From positions 186,001 to 250,000 of the forward strand of contig NZ_VRMJ01000025.1 in assembly GCF_009832745.1 (NCBI RefSeq): 64,000 bases of DNA, written 5' to 3'. The notes beneath the pieces are model-generated. The model saw nothing but the letters and a program-made list of their open reading frames with translations, did not search any database and was not told the origin of the DNA. Made by a program: the position numbers and the translations under genes. The number at the start of each line of letters is the position of its first letter. Positions within the stretch are counted from its first letter, which is position 1. This stretch comes from Polaribacter septentrionalilitoris (GTDB lineage: Bacteria; Bacteroidota; Bacteroidia; Flavobacteriales; Flavobacteriaceae). This document shows, piece after piece, positions 9,868 to 18,989 of this stretch.

Positions 9868-12345
9868 ATGGATAATAAACTAAAGTTAAATACAACTTCC
9901 AATCAGAATAATTTAGATGTTAAGTTATATCTGTTTAAAGTAATTGCTTATTGGAAACTTTTTTTAGTAACTATTATAATTTCTTTAATCGTTGCGAAGT
10001 TTACGAACGACTATAAACCCAAAAAATATAGTCTAAGTTCTATTATTTCTGTAAAAGAAGAAAATAACCCTCTTTTTTCTACAGGAACAAATATAGCATT
10101 TAATTGGGGAGGAGCCAGTGATGAGATTGAAACTGTTAAAGTAATTTTGAGATCTAGGTCTCACAACGAAAAAGTAGTTAGTAAACTTAAATTTTATATT
10201 AATTATTTAATTGAGGGCAAATACAGAATGGAAGATGTGTATGGTTATACACCTTTTGTAGTTGATCTTAATACTAAAAAACCTCAACTATATGGAAAAC
10301 TTATCAAAATTGAAATTTTAGATAGTAATTCTTATAATTTATCTTTTGATTTTAATACATCAGGATCTAATCAGTTGATCAATTATGATACAAATACTTT
10401 TAGTACATTTTCTTCAAAAGAACTTACTTTTTCAAAAAAATATAAAGCAGGTGAGGTCATTAAAACACCTTTTTTAAACTTTTCTTTACAGAAAACAAAA
10501 GAGTTTAAAAAAGGAGCTATTTATTATATACGTTTCGCAAGTTTTGACGGTACAGTTGGTGGTTATCGCGGAGTTTCGGTAGGAACTTTAACCCAGGCAG
10601 CATCTTTAATTCAACTCTCTATGCAAGGGGCTAATAAAAACAGAATTGTAGATTATTTAAACGCTACAGTTAAGGTTTTAGAAGAGGATAAGCAAGAACA
10701 GAAAATATTATATGCTAAAAAGACAAAAGAATACATAGATGGTTTATTTGTAAAAGAACAAAACAGACTTGATTCTATAGAAGAACAACTTGGTGTTTAT
10801 AAGCAAGAAAACAATATTTTTAATTTATCCTCAGAAGGAGATAAGGTATATGATGAAATATTAACACTAGATAATCAATATAAAGAAGTTTTAGAATTTA
10901 ACGATTATTTAAACAATCTTAAAAACTATCTTCTAACTCATAATTCTTACACAGAAGGAGTTCCTGTACCTGCATTAATTAGAATACAAGATCCAAAAAT
11001 ATCTGAAGGGATTGCTGTTTTAATGGAAAAATCGATATTAAAAGAGAGATTAAAGAGTTCGGTAACAGAAAACTACCCACCTTACATAAAATTGGTAAAT
11101 GAAATTAAGATTACTAAAAATACACTTTTAGAAAACATAAATAATTTAAGAAGTATTAATTCTAAAACTTTAAATAAATTAAAAAAAGAATTAAGAAAAG
11201 CGAATGTAGAATTAAAAAAATTACCTTCTAGAGAGCAAGGTTTATTAAAATATCAAAGAAATTTTGAGATCTCTGAAGCTAATTATAATTACTTAAAGCA
11301 GAAAAGCTATGAAGCTGGTACTGCAATAGCAGCCAATGTGTCTGATGTTAAAATAATTGATGAGGCTAAAGATTTGGGAGAAGGACCTATTTATCCAAAG
11401 CCACAATTCAATTATTTGTTAGGTTTTATGATTGGTGTTATTATTCCTTTATTTTATATTATTATCAGAGAACTATTAGATAATAAAGTTCATACAGCAG
11501 AAGAAATTCAGAATAATTATGCCATACCCGTTTTAGGAGTGGTAGGTCGTAACCAAGGTAAAAATAACTTAGCAGTTTTTGAAAGACCTAAATCCTCTGT
11601 TTCAGAATCATTTAGAGCACTAAGATCTAATATCCAGTTTTTATTTAAAAATGCTCAAAAAGACGAATCTAAAACACTTGTTTTAACATCTTCTGTAAGT
11701 GGTGAGGGAAAAACCATGATTTCTATTAACATGGCAACTGTTTTTGCTTTAAGTGGAAAGAAAACTGTTTTAATAGGTTTGGATTTAAGGAAGCCAAAAA
11801 TTTATGATGATTTTGATTTGAATAATGATATTGGGGTAGTAAATCATTTAATTAATCAGAAAACTTTGGATGAGATTATTATACCAACAAAAATACCAAA
11901 TTTAGATGTTATTCTTTCAGGTCCAATTCCTCCAAATCCATCAGAACTTTTGCTGAATGAAACAGCAGATAATATGATAAAAAGTTTGAAAGAAAAATAC
12001 GATTATGTTATCATTGATACACCACCTGTTGGTCTAGTTTCAGATGCTTTAGAGTTATTTAAGTATGGAGATGCTATTGTATACGTTATTCGTCAGAATT
12101 ACTCAGAAAGAGGGATGATGAAGATGATTGATGATAAATACAAAAATAAAGAAGTCACAAACATAAGTTATGTATTAAACGATTTTTCTATCAAGAATAA
12201 ATATGGTTATGGATACGGTTATGGCTATGGATACGGTTATGGATACGGCTATGGCTATGGTAAATATGGTTATGGATATCATGAAAATGAAGAGTCTGAA
12301 GGCTTTATTAGAAAAATAATAAACTTTTTTATTCCTAAAAAATAA
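9868..12345 (+). CDS. Polysaccharide co-polymerase / tyrosine autokinase (Wzc-like)
   Basis: Inner-membrane chain-length regulator and BY-kinase partner of the Wza-like protein. An N-terminal membrane segment (about residues 30-48) starts the Wzz domain; a long periplasmic coiled-coil region (about 260-480) and a second membrane segment (about 515-535) follow. The cytoplasmic kinase has Walker A SGEGKT (about 611-616), Walker A' VLIGLDLRKPK (about 634) and Walker B YVIIDTPPVGL (about 711). The C-terminal tyrosine cluster that is autophosphorylated in this family is here ten consecutive Tyr-Gly pairs, a Lys, two more pairs and a Tyr (about 779-804). No glycosyltransferase or polymerase genes follow, so the pair is detached from a biosynthesis locus. 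Confidence 0.93.
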   Translation: MDNKLKLNTTSNQNNLDVKLYLFKVIAYWKLFLVTIIISLIVAKFTNDYKPKKYSLSSIISVKEENNPLFSTGTNIAFNWGGASDEIETVKVILRSRSHNEKVVSKLKFYINYLIEGKYRMEDVYGYTPFVVDLNTKKPQLYGKLIKIEILDSNSYNLSFDFNTSGSNQLINYDTNTFSTFSSKELTFSKKYKAGEVIKTPFLNFSLQKTKEFKKGAIYYIRFASFDGTVGGYRGVSVGTLTQAASLIQLSMQGANKNRIVDYLNATVKVLEEDKQEQKILYAKKTKEYIDGLFVKEQNRLDSIEEQLGVYKQENNIFNLSSEGDKVYDEILTLDNQYKEVLEFNDYLNNLKNYLLTHNSYTEGVPVPALIRIQDPKISEGIAVLMEKSILKERLKSSVTENYPPYIKLVNEIKITKNTLLENINNLRSINSKTLNKLKKELRKANVELKKLPSREQGLLKYQRNFEISEANYNYLKQKSYEAGTAIAANVSDVKIIDEAKDLGEGPIYPKPQFNYLLGFMIGVIIPLFYIIIRELLDNKVHTAEEIQNNYAIPVLGVVGRNQGKNNLAVFERPKSSVSESFRALRSNIQFLFKNAQKDESKTLVLTSSVSGEGKTMISINMATVFALSGKKTVLIGLDLRKPKIYDDFDLNNDIGVVNHLINQKTLDEIIIPTKIPNLDVILSGPIPPNPSELLLNETADNMIKSLKEKYDYVIIDTPPVGLVSDALELFKYGDAIVYVIRQNYSERGMMKMIDDKYKNKEVTNISYVLNDFSIKNKYGYGYGYGYGYGYGYGYGYGKYGYGYHENEESEGFIRKIINFFIPKK
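12202..12279 (+). repeat. Hexanucleotide repeat encoding the Tyr-Gly tail of the Wzc-like kinase
   Basis: Twelve units of the form TAY-GGN, in a block of ten and a block of two separated by one AAA codon, encode the Tyr-Gly cluster. Third positions vary between units (GGT, GGA, GGC; TAT, TAC), so it is an imperfect DNA repeat. Gain or loss of units would stay in frame. Confidence 0.9.
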
Positions 12346-12351
12346 TAAACT

Positions 12352-12861
12352 TTGGTTTTACCTAAAAACGAATACGTGCCATATTTTGAACAATATATAA
12401 AATTGGTCACAAACAATTTGTCAATTATTGAAAACTTAGAAACTGCTCAAAAAGAGTTTGATAATTTATTGAGAAATTTACCCGAAAAAAAGCATGACTT
12501 TGCATATGGTGAAGGAAAATGGACAATGAAAGAGTTAATTCAGCATATTATAGACACAGAGCGTGTTTTTTGCTACAGAGCTTTATGTTTTGCAAGAAAT
12601 GATAAAACAGAGTTACCAGGTTTTGATCAAGATATATTTGTTGATAATGACAATGCAAATGATAGAGATTATTTCGATTTGTTAGCTGAAATGCAAACTT
12701 TAAGAACATCTACCATACAATTATATAAAAGTTTTTCTGATGAAGCTTTGTTAAGAATTGGAATTGCGTCAGGAAATGAAATCTCTGTAAGAGCCTTAGG
12801 TTTTTTGTTTTCAGGACATCAAATACATCACCTAAATATAGTTAGAGAAAGATATTTATAA
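12352..12861 (+). CDS. DinB-superfamily protein (TTG start)
   Basis: A 169-residue DinB/YfiT-like four-helix protein. Members of this superfamily bind a metal through three histidines, and many are bacillithiol or mycothiol transferases or have unknown roles. The likely ligands here are in LIQHIIDTER and HQIHHLNIV near the C-terminus; GEGKWTMKELIQHI is the typical N-terminal signature. The only start that gives the full N-terminus is the TTG at 12352, six bases after the kinase stop; no ATG or GTG lies nearby in frame except a GTG after nine codons. Close spacing suggests co-transcription with the export pair, with the terminator at 12861-12897 ending the operon. Confidence 0.87.
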   Translation: MVLPKNEYVPYFEQYIKLVTNNLSIIENLETAQKEFDNLLRNLPEKKHDFAYGEGKWTMKELIQHIIDTERVFCYRALCFARNDKTELPGFDQDIFVDNDNANDRDYFDLLAEMQTLRTSTIQLYKSFSDEALLRIGIASGNEISVRALGFLFSGHQIHHLNIVRERYL

Positions 12862-12897
12862 AAAAAAAATCCGAAGCTTTAAACTACGGATTTTTTT
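12861..12897. terminator. Bidirectional terminator between DinB gene and fumC
   Basis: Arms 12865-12876 and 12884-12895 pair with one A-A mismatch around a 7-base loop, flanked by an A run on one side and seven Ts on the other. It serves both convergent genes. Confidence 0.85.
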
Positions 12898-12920
12898 ATT
12901 GTATGATAATTTTTTTTAAT

Positions 12921-14318
12921 TTACTTCAAACCACCAGTCATATCTTCTGGTTTTACCCATTCATCATATTCTTCTGGAGTCACATATCCTAAATTAACAG
13001 CTTCCTCTTTTAAAGTTGTGCCATTTTGGTGAGCTGTGTTTGCAATTTCTGCAGCTTTGTAATACCCAATTTTAGTGTTTAAAGCAGTAACTAACATTAG
13101 TGAGTTATTAACTAATTCAGTAATTCTAGAATGATTTGGTTCAATACCAGCTGCACAATTTTCATCAAAAGATCTACAAGCATCACCAATTAATTGCGCA
13201 GATTGTAACACATTTGCAGCCATTACTGGTTTAAAAACATTTAATTCATAATGACCTTGAGTACCTGCAACAGTAACAGCAACGTCATTACCCATAACTT
13301 GCGCACAAACCATTGTCATTGCTTCGCACTGTGTAGGATTTACTTTTCCAGGCATAATTGAAGAACCTGGTTCGTTTGCAGGTATAATAATTTCACCAAT
13401 TCCAGATCTAGGACCAGAAGCCATTAATCTAATATCATTTGCAATTTTATTTAACGAAACAGCTATTTGTTTTAAAGCACCATGAGTTTCTACTAAAGCA
13501 TCATGAGCCGCTAAAGCTTCAAATTTATTTTCTGCAGTTACAAAAGGCATTCCTGTAAATTCTGCAATATATTTTGCAACCAAAACATCATAACCAGCAG
13601 GTGTGTTTAAACCTGTACCTACAGCTGTTCCTCCTAACGCTAATTGAGATAAATGTTCTAATGTGTTTTTTAAAGCTTTAATTCCGAAGTTTAATTGTGC
13701 AACATAACCAGAAAACTCTTGACCTAGGGTTAGTGGAGTAGCATCCATTAAATGCGTACGTCCAATTTTTACAACATCCGCAAAAGCTTCAGATTTTGCT
13801 TGTAAAGTATTTCTTAATTGCTCAATACCTGGAAGGGTATTTTCTACAATTTTTTTGTAAGCAGCAATATGCATTCCTGTTGGAAAAGTATCATTTGATG
13901 ATTGTGATTTATTTACATCATCATTTGGTTGAATGGTTTTTTCTCCTTCACCAATTACTTTACCTGCAATTTCGTGAGCTCTGTTTGCAATTACCTCATT
14001 TACATTCATATTAGATTGCGTGCCAGAACCTGTTTGCCAAATTACAAGTGGAAACTGATCATCGTGTTTGCCTTCTAAAATTTCATCACAAACTTGTCCA
14101 ATTAAATCTCTTTTTTCAGTTGCTAAAACACCTAACTCAGCATTTGTATAAGCAGCAGCTTTTTTAAGATATGCAAAACCATAAACAATTTCTAATGGCA
14201 TTGACGCGGGTGCACCAATTTTAAAGTTGTTGCGAGAACGCTCTGTTTGTGCTCCCCAATATTTATCTGCAGGAACATTTACTTGTCCCATAGTGTCTTT
14301 TTCGATTCTGTATTTCAT
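12921..14318 (-). CDS. fumC: Class II fumarate hydratase
   Basis: Fumarase interconverts fumarate and L-malate in the citric acid cycle; class II enzymes are iron-free homotetramers in the cytoplasm. The 465-residue length fits FumC. The fumarase/aspartase signature [11 protein letters not shown] is present (about residues 316-326), together with [26 protein letters not shown] and [15 protein letters not shown], which form the shared active site. It stands alone, with a full -33/-7 promoter upstream and a terminator downstream. Confidence 0.98.
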   Translation of the reverse strand: MKYRIEKDTMGQVNVPADKYWGAQTERSRNNFKIGAPASMPLEIVYGFAYLKKAAAYTNAELGVLATEKRDLIGQVCDEILEGKHDDQFPLVIWQTGSGTQSNMNVNEVIANRAHEIAGKVIGEGEKTIQPNDDVNKSQSSNDTFPTGMHIAAYKKIVENTLPGIEQLRNTLQAKSEAFADVVKIGRTHLMDATPLTLGQEFSGYVAQLNFGIKALKNTLEHLSQLALGGTAVGTGLNTPAGYDVLVAKYIAEFTGMPFVTAENKFEALAAHDALVETHGALKQIAVSLNKIANDIRLMASGPRSGIGEIIIPANEPGSSIMPGKVNPTQCEAMTMVCAQVMGNDVAVTVAGTQGHYELNVFKPVMAANVLQSAQLIGDACRSFDENCAAGIEPNHSRITELVNNSLMLVTALNTKIGYYKAAEIANTAHQNGTTLKEEAVNLGYVTPEEYDEWVKPEDMTGGLK

Positions 14319-14344
14319 AATTTGTATGTAAATTTTTGATCAAG

Positions 14345-14372
14345 CAAAATTACAAAAAAGTATTAGCATCAA
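14345..14372 (-). promoter_or_regulatory. Bacteroidota-type promoter of fumC
   Basis: On the minus strand TTG (14372-14370), a 17-base spacer and TAATTTTG (14352-14345) match the -33/-7 consensus. The start codon is 27 bases below the -7 box, giving a leader of about 20 bases. Confidence 0.65.
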
Positions 14373-14440
14373 TCATTGATAAATATCATTTATTCATGAA
14401 AAAAATCTTTTTTAGATGCCTAATTTTTGAAAATAAGTAT

Positions 14441-14448
14441 TATTTTTG
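14441..14448 (+). promoter_or_regulatory. Candidate -7 element of the 57-residue membrane protein gene
   Basis: TATTTTTG fits TAnnTTTG and lies 28 bases before the start codon at 14476. The nearest upstream TTG is only 11 bases away, too close for a standard -33 element, so support is partial. Confidence 0.4.
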
Positions 14449-14475
14449 CATTATTAATTTTTACAATACAAACAA

Positions 14476-14649
14476 ATGTTAGATTTTTCAGAATTTTCAG
14501 GATTAGTTTTATTCATGTTTATTTTTACAGCTGGTTTTTGGTTGTTAATTTTCTTATTAACATTTGTAGTTCCTTATTGGATTGGTGGAACAATTTGGGA
14601 AAACATGAAATTAAAGAAAGAAGCTAGAAAAGCTGCAGAAGGTAAGTAA
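14476..14649 (+). CDS. Small single-pass membrane protein, 57 residues
   Basis: A short frame from ATG at 14476 to TAA at 14647-14649. It encodes a 57-residue protein with an amphipathic N-terminus (MLDFSEFSG), one long hydrophobic stretch (about residues 10-36, rich in Phe and Leu) and a basic, alanine-rich C-terminal tail. The positive tail suggests N-out/C-in orientation in the inner membrane. It has a plausible -7 box upstream and a strong terminator directly downstream (14672-14709), which together support a real monocistronic gene. I do not recognise a named family. It diverges from fumC. Confidence 0.75.
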   Translation: MLDFSEFSGLVLFMFIFTAGFWLLIFLLTFVVPYWIGGTIWENMKLKKEARKAAEGK

Positions 14650-14671
14650 TTTTACTTTTTTAAAATATATT

Positions 14672-14709
14672 AAAAAACTCGTAATGCTTATGCTTTACGA
14701 GTTTTTTTT
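14672..14709 (+). terminator. Intrinsic terminator of the 57-residue protein gene
   Basis: A 13-base A-rich/GC stem (14672-14684 with 14695-14707) around a 10-base loop ends in eight consecutive Ts. It lies 22 bases after the stop codon. Confidence 0.85.
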
Positions 14710-14727
14710 ATGATTAAGAAATTTGCC

Positions 14728-14800
14728 TTAGGGATTGAAATGGAAATCCTTTTGCGAAGCATGAGCAAAAGATTGGAATGTAAAGCCCGCTTGAACGCCC
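14728..14800 (-). repeat. Structured intergenic element, copy 1 (GGGCGT family), 3' of a TonB-type receptor
   Basis: Read on the minus strand it starts GGGCGT six bases after the stop codon of the receptor gene and ends in TCAATCCCTAA. In between are GGGCTTTAC and a hairpin (14765-14771 with 14749-14755, extended by three pairs across a one-base bulge). It shares its scaffold with the copy at 55318-55415: GGGCGT head, GCTTT segment, hairpin, TCAATC tail. G+C is clearly higher than in the flanks. Confidence 0.65.
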
Positions 14801-14806
14801 AGAAAA

Positions 14807-17269
14807 TTATCCTTCAAACTCTTCACCACCACCATCATAATCTCTATTGCCTCGTTCTCTTTTTTTCTTTTGATTAAAACGATATACAAAGCTAACTCTT
14901 ATTTGACGCTCTCTCCATTGAAATTCACTGTATTGTTCTGAAAAATCTGGTATTATTGTTGTTCGTTCACTTCTACGTCCATTAAAAACATCGCTAATAT
15001 TTAAACTTAAAGAAGCTTTTTCATTAAAAAAATCTTTACTAGCTGCAATGTTCATTGTAAAAATTCCATTTCTTTGAGATATGGCACTTTGAGATGCACC
15101 TCTGTAATTAGAGTTGATTTGTAAATCAGTTTTCCCTGGAAGTGTTATTTTTTGATTTAAACGTAAGGAAAATGCTGTATTTTGAAAATCAAAATTTTGA
15201 GTTTTATTAGTAACAGGGTTTGTGTAGTCTCCATCTGTAGTAACATTAAATAAATTAAAATCACTGTTGATGTTCCAAACTTTAAAAGGTCTATAGTTTA
15301 ACGTAAATTCAAAACCTACTCTTTCTTCTGTTGATAAGTTTACCGGAAATCTTCTTGTAATTGGATCACCATTATCTGTGGTTTCTCCTGTATCTTCTTG
15401 AATTCTTTCCCAACTATCATTACTTATATTATAATAAATTGAAGTACTTAACGTAAATTTTTCCCATCGTTTTAAATATCCTAAATCAACAGCATCAGTA
15501 AATACCGGATTCAAATCTACATTACCTGTATAAATATTTGCTTCACTAGATCTACTAGGAAAAGGGTTTAAGCTTCTTCCTCTAGGTCTTCGAACTCTTC
15601 TGTTATATCCTAAAGTCATATTTTCGCCATCTTTAAATTCAAAACCTAAATTTAAAGTAGGAAATAAATTGCCATAAGTACTCTTTTTAGGAACGCTAAC
15701 ATTAGCTTGATCAATTTCTACAGATGTATATTCATAACGTAAACCAGCTAAAAGAGATATGTTATTAAATTTCTGACCATATTGAAAGTAGGCTGCGTTT
15801 ACAAATTCTTTATAATTGAAGTTATTGTCTAAAAGGACTTCAGTAGGTACATTATTTTTAAAATCTGTTTGTTCTAAAAAGAAACTATTAAAAATGTCTC
15901 TGTAATTTCCTCTATAACCTGCTTCATACTGAATATTCTCTCCAACTGGATGTACATAATCAATTTGTAGTAAAGCTCTATCTTCATTTTGACTTTCGAT
16001 AACTTCTTCAATTTCATCAGTAAAATCGGCTATAACATCAATCTCAGGTATAAAGTTTATTTTATCTTCTACTTCTGTCGAGTACTGTAAGTTTACAGAT
16101 AATCTTTTTCCAGAATCATCAAAAGTATTCACATAATCTAAGGTGTACTGTATTCTTTCTTCATCTTCTGATTCGTCTTCTGTTCTTTTAGTAGCTTGTT
16201 TTATGTTTCCATTAGGTTCAAATCTATCAATAACATTTGTATTTACATCATCATCATTACCACCGTTAAAAATTATATTACCAATAATACTAGAATTTTT
16301 TGTTAGGTAATATTCAGCACCAAAGCTTGTAAATATTGACCTTCCTAATCTATCAAATTTTCTTGTTTCTATAATTCTATTTATATTTTCTGAAGTTGGA
16401 TTAACATATTTTGTGTCGTAATAAGAGTTACCTGGAGTTTCATTATATCTAAAACCTGTGTTTGTAAAGAGGTTCCATTTTTTTGTTCTCCAATTCGCAT
16501 TAAATGCTGTACCAACTCTAGCAGGATATCCTAAATCTAATTGAAGAGAGCCGTTAAAACCAGTTAGTTTGTTTTTTCTTAATATGATATTTAAAATACC
16601 AGCTGTACCTTCTGCATCATATCTTGCTGAAGGAGAGGTAATAACCTCTACTTTCTCAATAGCTTCTGCTGGGATTTGTCGTAAAGCCTCAGCACCATTC
16701 ATGCCAACTAAAGCACTTGGTCTACCATCAATTAAAATAGTTACATTATCATTACCACGCAAACTTACAGCACCTTCAACATCAACTTGAACAGAGGGTA
16801 CATTACCTAGCACATCACTAGCATTTCCTCCTCTAATAGATAAATCTTTACCAATATTAAACACCTTTTTATCTAAACGAATGTCTACAGTTGTTTTTTC
16901 GGCAACAATTACCACTTCATCTAAAGAACTTGTATCTTCAGATAACTTGATGGTTCCTAAATTTAAATTTTTTGAAATTACCTGTTTTGGATATTTTTTA
17001 GATACAAATGAAATGAATTCAATACTAATTTCGTAAGTTCCTTTTGATGTTTTTATATCAAATTCTCCTTTTTCATCAGTAATGCCTCCAGAGATTTTTT
17101 GAGTGTTCGAATTTTTTAAAACTATAGTTGCATACTCTAAAGCTTGATTCGTTTTTGCATCAACCACTTTTCCTGAAATTGATACTTCATTCGATGTTTT
17201 TTCTTTTTGTGCAACTACTGATGTTACAAATAAAATTGATAAAAATAAAATTGTAATTTTTTTAGTCAA
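14807..17269 (-). CDS. TonB-dependent-receptor-family outer-membrane protein
   Basis: An 820-residue outer-membrane beta-barrel protein. The signal peptide ends near VTSVVAQ (about residue 20). A carboxypeptidase-regulatory-like beta domain follows (ISGKVVDAKTNQALEYATIVL, about 30-115), then a plug domain with SVSLRGN-like and ILIDGRPSAL segments (about 150-235), and a long barrel of the OMP_b-brl_3 type ending in aromatic strands (RQIRVSFVYRF). The last residues are a basic and Gly/Glu-rich tail after the final strand. No SusD partner or transport genes adjoin it, so the ligand is unknown. The neighbours arsC and prfB lie upstream on the same strand with gaps of about 90-110 bases. Confidence 0.9.
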   Translation of the reverse strand: MTKKITILFLSILFVTSVVAQKEKTSNEVSISGKVVDAKTNQALEYATIVLKNSNTQKISGGITDEKGEFDIKTSKGTYEISIEFISFVSKKYPKQVISKNLNLGTIKLSEDTSSLDEVVIVAEKTTVDIRLDKKVFNIGKDLSIRGGNASDVLGNVPSVQVDVEGAVSLRGNDNVTILIDGRPSALVGMNGAEALRQIPAEAIEKVEVITSPSARYDAEGTAGILNIILRKNKLTGFNGSLQLDLGYPARVGTAFNANWRTKKWNLFTNTGFRYNETPGNSYYDTKYVNPTSENINRIIETRKFDRLGRSIFTSFGAEYYLTKNSSIIGNIIFNGGNDDDVNTNVIDRFEPNGNIKQATKRTEDESEDEERIQYTLDYVNTFDDSGKRLSVNLQYSTEVEDKINFIPEIDVIADFTDEIEEVIESQNEDRALLQIDYVHPVGENIQYEAGYRGNYRDIFNSFFLEQTDFKNNVPTEVLLDNNFNYKEFVNAAYFQYGQKFNNISLLAGLRYEYTSVEIDQANVSVPKKSTYGNLFPTLNLGFEFKDGENMTLGYNRRVRRPRGRSLNPFPSRSSEANIYTGNVDLNPVFTDAVDLGYLKRWEKFTLSTSIYYNISNDSWERIQEDTGETTDNGDPITRRFPVNLSTEERVGFEFTLNYRPFKVWNINSDFNLFNVTTDGDYTNPVTNKTQNFDFQNTAFSLRLNQKITLPGKTDLQINSNYRGASQSAISQRNGIFTMNIAASKDFFNEKASLSLNISDVFNGRRSERTTIIPDFSEQYSEFQWRERQIRVSFVYRFNQKKKRERGNRDYDGGGEEFEG

Positions 17270-17361
17270 AATTTGTTGGTTTTTTATTGAGACTACAAAT
17301 TTCTGTTTAAATTTAGTTTAATTCAGTTAAAAAAAAGTTAAACAAAATTACAATATACTAT

Positions 17362-17703
17362 TTAGAATATTTCTAATATGTTAGATGGTGGTCTACCAAT
17401 AACAGCTTTGTTTTTGTAAACAACAATTGGTCTTTCAATTAACTTTGGGTTTTCTAGCATTGCAGCTATAATTTCTTCATCAGATAACTCTTTTGCTTTA
17501 TAATTTTCTTTCCAAATTTTTTCAGTTTTTCTAATCAATTGAATAGGAGAGATGCCTAATTTTTTAATTATACTAGACAATTCATTTTCAGTTGGAACAT
17601 CATCTAAATATTTAATAATTTCAAATTCTTTACCAGATTGTTCTAAAATAGTAAGTCCTTCTCTAGATTTTCTGCAACGTGGATTGTGGTATATTTTTAT
17701 CAT
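17362..17703 (-). CDS. arsC: ArsC/Spx-family reductase (arsenate reductase-like, glutaredoxin type)
   Basis: A 113-residue thioredoxin-fold protein of the ArsC/YffB family. The predicted nucleophile is Cys10 in HNPRCRKSR, and three arginines expected to bind the oxyanion in glutaredoxin-linked arsenate reductases are visible in LIRKTE, IERPIVV and VIGRPPSNI. Length and motif order match E. coli ArsC apart from a shorter C-terminus. No arsenite pump or ArsR regulator lies nearby, so a general thiol role is equally possible. Upstream is a run of four 8-base tandem repeats. Confidence 0.88.
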   Translation of the reverse strand: MIKIYHNPRCRKSREGLTILEQSGKEFEIIKYLDDVPTENELSSIIKKLGISPIQLIRKTEKIWKENYKAKELSDEEIIAAMLENPKLIERPIVVYKNKAVIGRPPSNILEIF

Positions 17704-17710
17704 TTGTCTT

Positions 17711-17742
17711 AAGTTTACAAGTTTACAAGTTTATAAGTTTAT
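17711..17742. repeat. Four tandem 8-bp units upstream of the arsC-like gene
   Basis: AAGTTTAC is repeated twice and AAGTTTAT twice, head to tail, in the gap between the arsC-like gene and prfB. This may be a slippage-prone simple repeat or, as tandem binding sites, a regulatory one. Confidence 0.8.
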
Positions 17743-17810
17743 AGGTTGAAGAAGTTAGAAGTAGGAAGTAAATTTGTAGTCTAATTTTCATTTTTGCAAA
17801 CATCAAACAA

Positions 17811-18905
17811 CTAATCACTCTTTTGTCCATTTAACATTAAATAGGCTTTTAAAAAGGCATTGATATTTCCATCCATAACCGCATCTACATTTCCTGTTTC
17901 GTGAGCTGTTCTTACATCTTTTACCAATTTATAAGGATGCATCACATAATTACGAATCTGACTTCCCCATTCATTTTTCATTTTATTGGCCTCAATATCG
18001 TCTCTTGCTGCTTGTTGTTTTTGTAATTCAATTTCATACAATTGCGATTTTAACATTTGTAATGCAGTTGCTCTGTTATCGTGTTGAGAACGAGAATTAG
18101 AACATTGAATTTGAATGCCTGTTGGTTTATGTAATAACTGAACTTTAGTTTCTACTTTATTTACATTTTGTCCACCTGCACCACTAGAACGAGCAGTAGT
18201 AATTTCTATATCTGCAGGGTTAATATCAATCTCAATGGATTCATCAGCAACTGGATAGACATATACTGAGGCAAAACTTGTATGACGTTTTGCATTACTA
18301 TCAAAAGGAGAAATTCGCACTAATCTATGTACACCATTTTCACCTTTTAACCAGCCAAAAGCATAATCGCCTTCAATTTCTACAGTAACTGTTTTTATAC
18401 CAGCTGTATCTCCTGCTTGATAATTGAGTGTTTTCAATTTAAAACCTTGTTTTTCAGACCACATGGTGTACATTCTAAACAACATTTCTGCCCAATCGCA
18501 GCTTTCTGTTCCTCCTGCACCAGCAGTTATTTGAATAGTTGCTGAAAGAGAATCACCTTCTTCAGATAACATGTTTTTAAACTCAATATCTTCTAAAAAT
18601 GAGCTTGTTTTTTCAAATTGCTCTTCAACTTCTTTTTCATCAATTTCCTCTTCTTTGTAAAATTCATACAAGACATTTAAATCTTCATTAAAAGAAATGG
18701 CTTTATTGTAATCTTCAACCCATTTTTTCTTAAAACGTAATGCTTTCATCACTTTTTCAGCTTTTTTTGGATCGTTCCAAAAATTTGGGTTTGCAGTTTT
18801 TTCTTCTTCATTAGAAATTTCAATCAATTTTTTATCAATCTCTAAATAATCTTTTAGTTTCTCGATTCTTGTTGAAATATCTTTAAGTTGGTCTTGTGTA
18901 ATCAT
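17811..18905 (-). CDS. prfB: Peptide chain release factor 2
   Basis: RF2 recognises UAA and UGA stop codons and releases the peptide on the ribosome. The peptidyl-hydrolase motif GGQ is in [14 protein letters not shown] and the stop-codon-reading SPF motif is in [14 protein letters not shown], which separates RF2 from RF1 (PxT). The protein is 364 residues in one uninterrupted frame. At the position of the usual +1 programmed frameshift (about codon 21, after KDY) the codons are TTA GAG ATT GAT, so the in-frame UGA used for autoregulation in many bacteria is absent here. Confidence 0.97.
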   Translation of the reverse strand: MITQDQLKDISTRIEKLKDYLEIDKKLIEISNEEEKTANPNFWNDPKKAEKVMKALRFKKKWVEDYNKAISFNEDLNVLYEFYKEEEIDEKEVEEQFEKTSSFLEDIEFKNMLSEEGDSLSATIQITAGAGGTESCDWAEMLFRMYTMWSEKQGFKLKTLNYQAGDTAGIKTVTVEIEGDYAFGWLKGENGVHRLVRISPFDSNAKRHTSFASVYVYPVADESIEIDINPADIEITTARSSGAGGQNVNKVETKVQLLHKPTGIQIQCSNSRSQHDNRATALQMLKSQLYEIELQKQQAARDDIEANKMKNEWGSQIRNYVMHPYKLVKDVRTAHETGNVDAVMDGNINAFLKAYLMLNGQKSD

Positions 18906-18989
18906 AAGCTGAACAAAAATAAATGAAATTTTAAGATTTATGGTTTTAAAACTAAGCCTTATTTTTATAGATTTATAAAAAATATACCA

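Noticed and set aside
17362..17703. Arsenic resistance island around the ArsC-like gene
   Set aside because: No arsR, arsB or acr3 gene in the vicinity; neighbours are prfB and a TonB-type receptor.
17781..17810. Terminator after prfB
   Set aside because: The sequence after the stop has no stem followed by a U tract.
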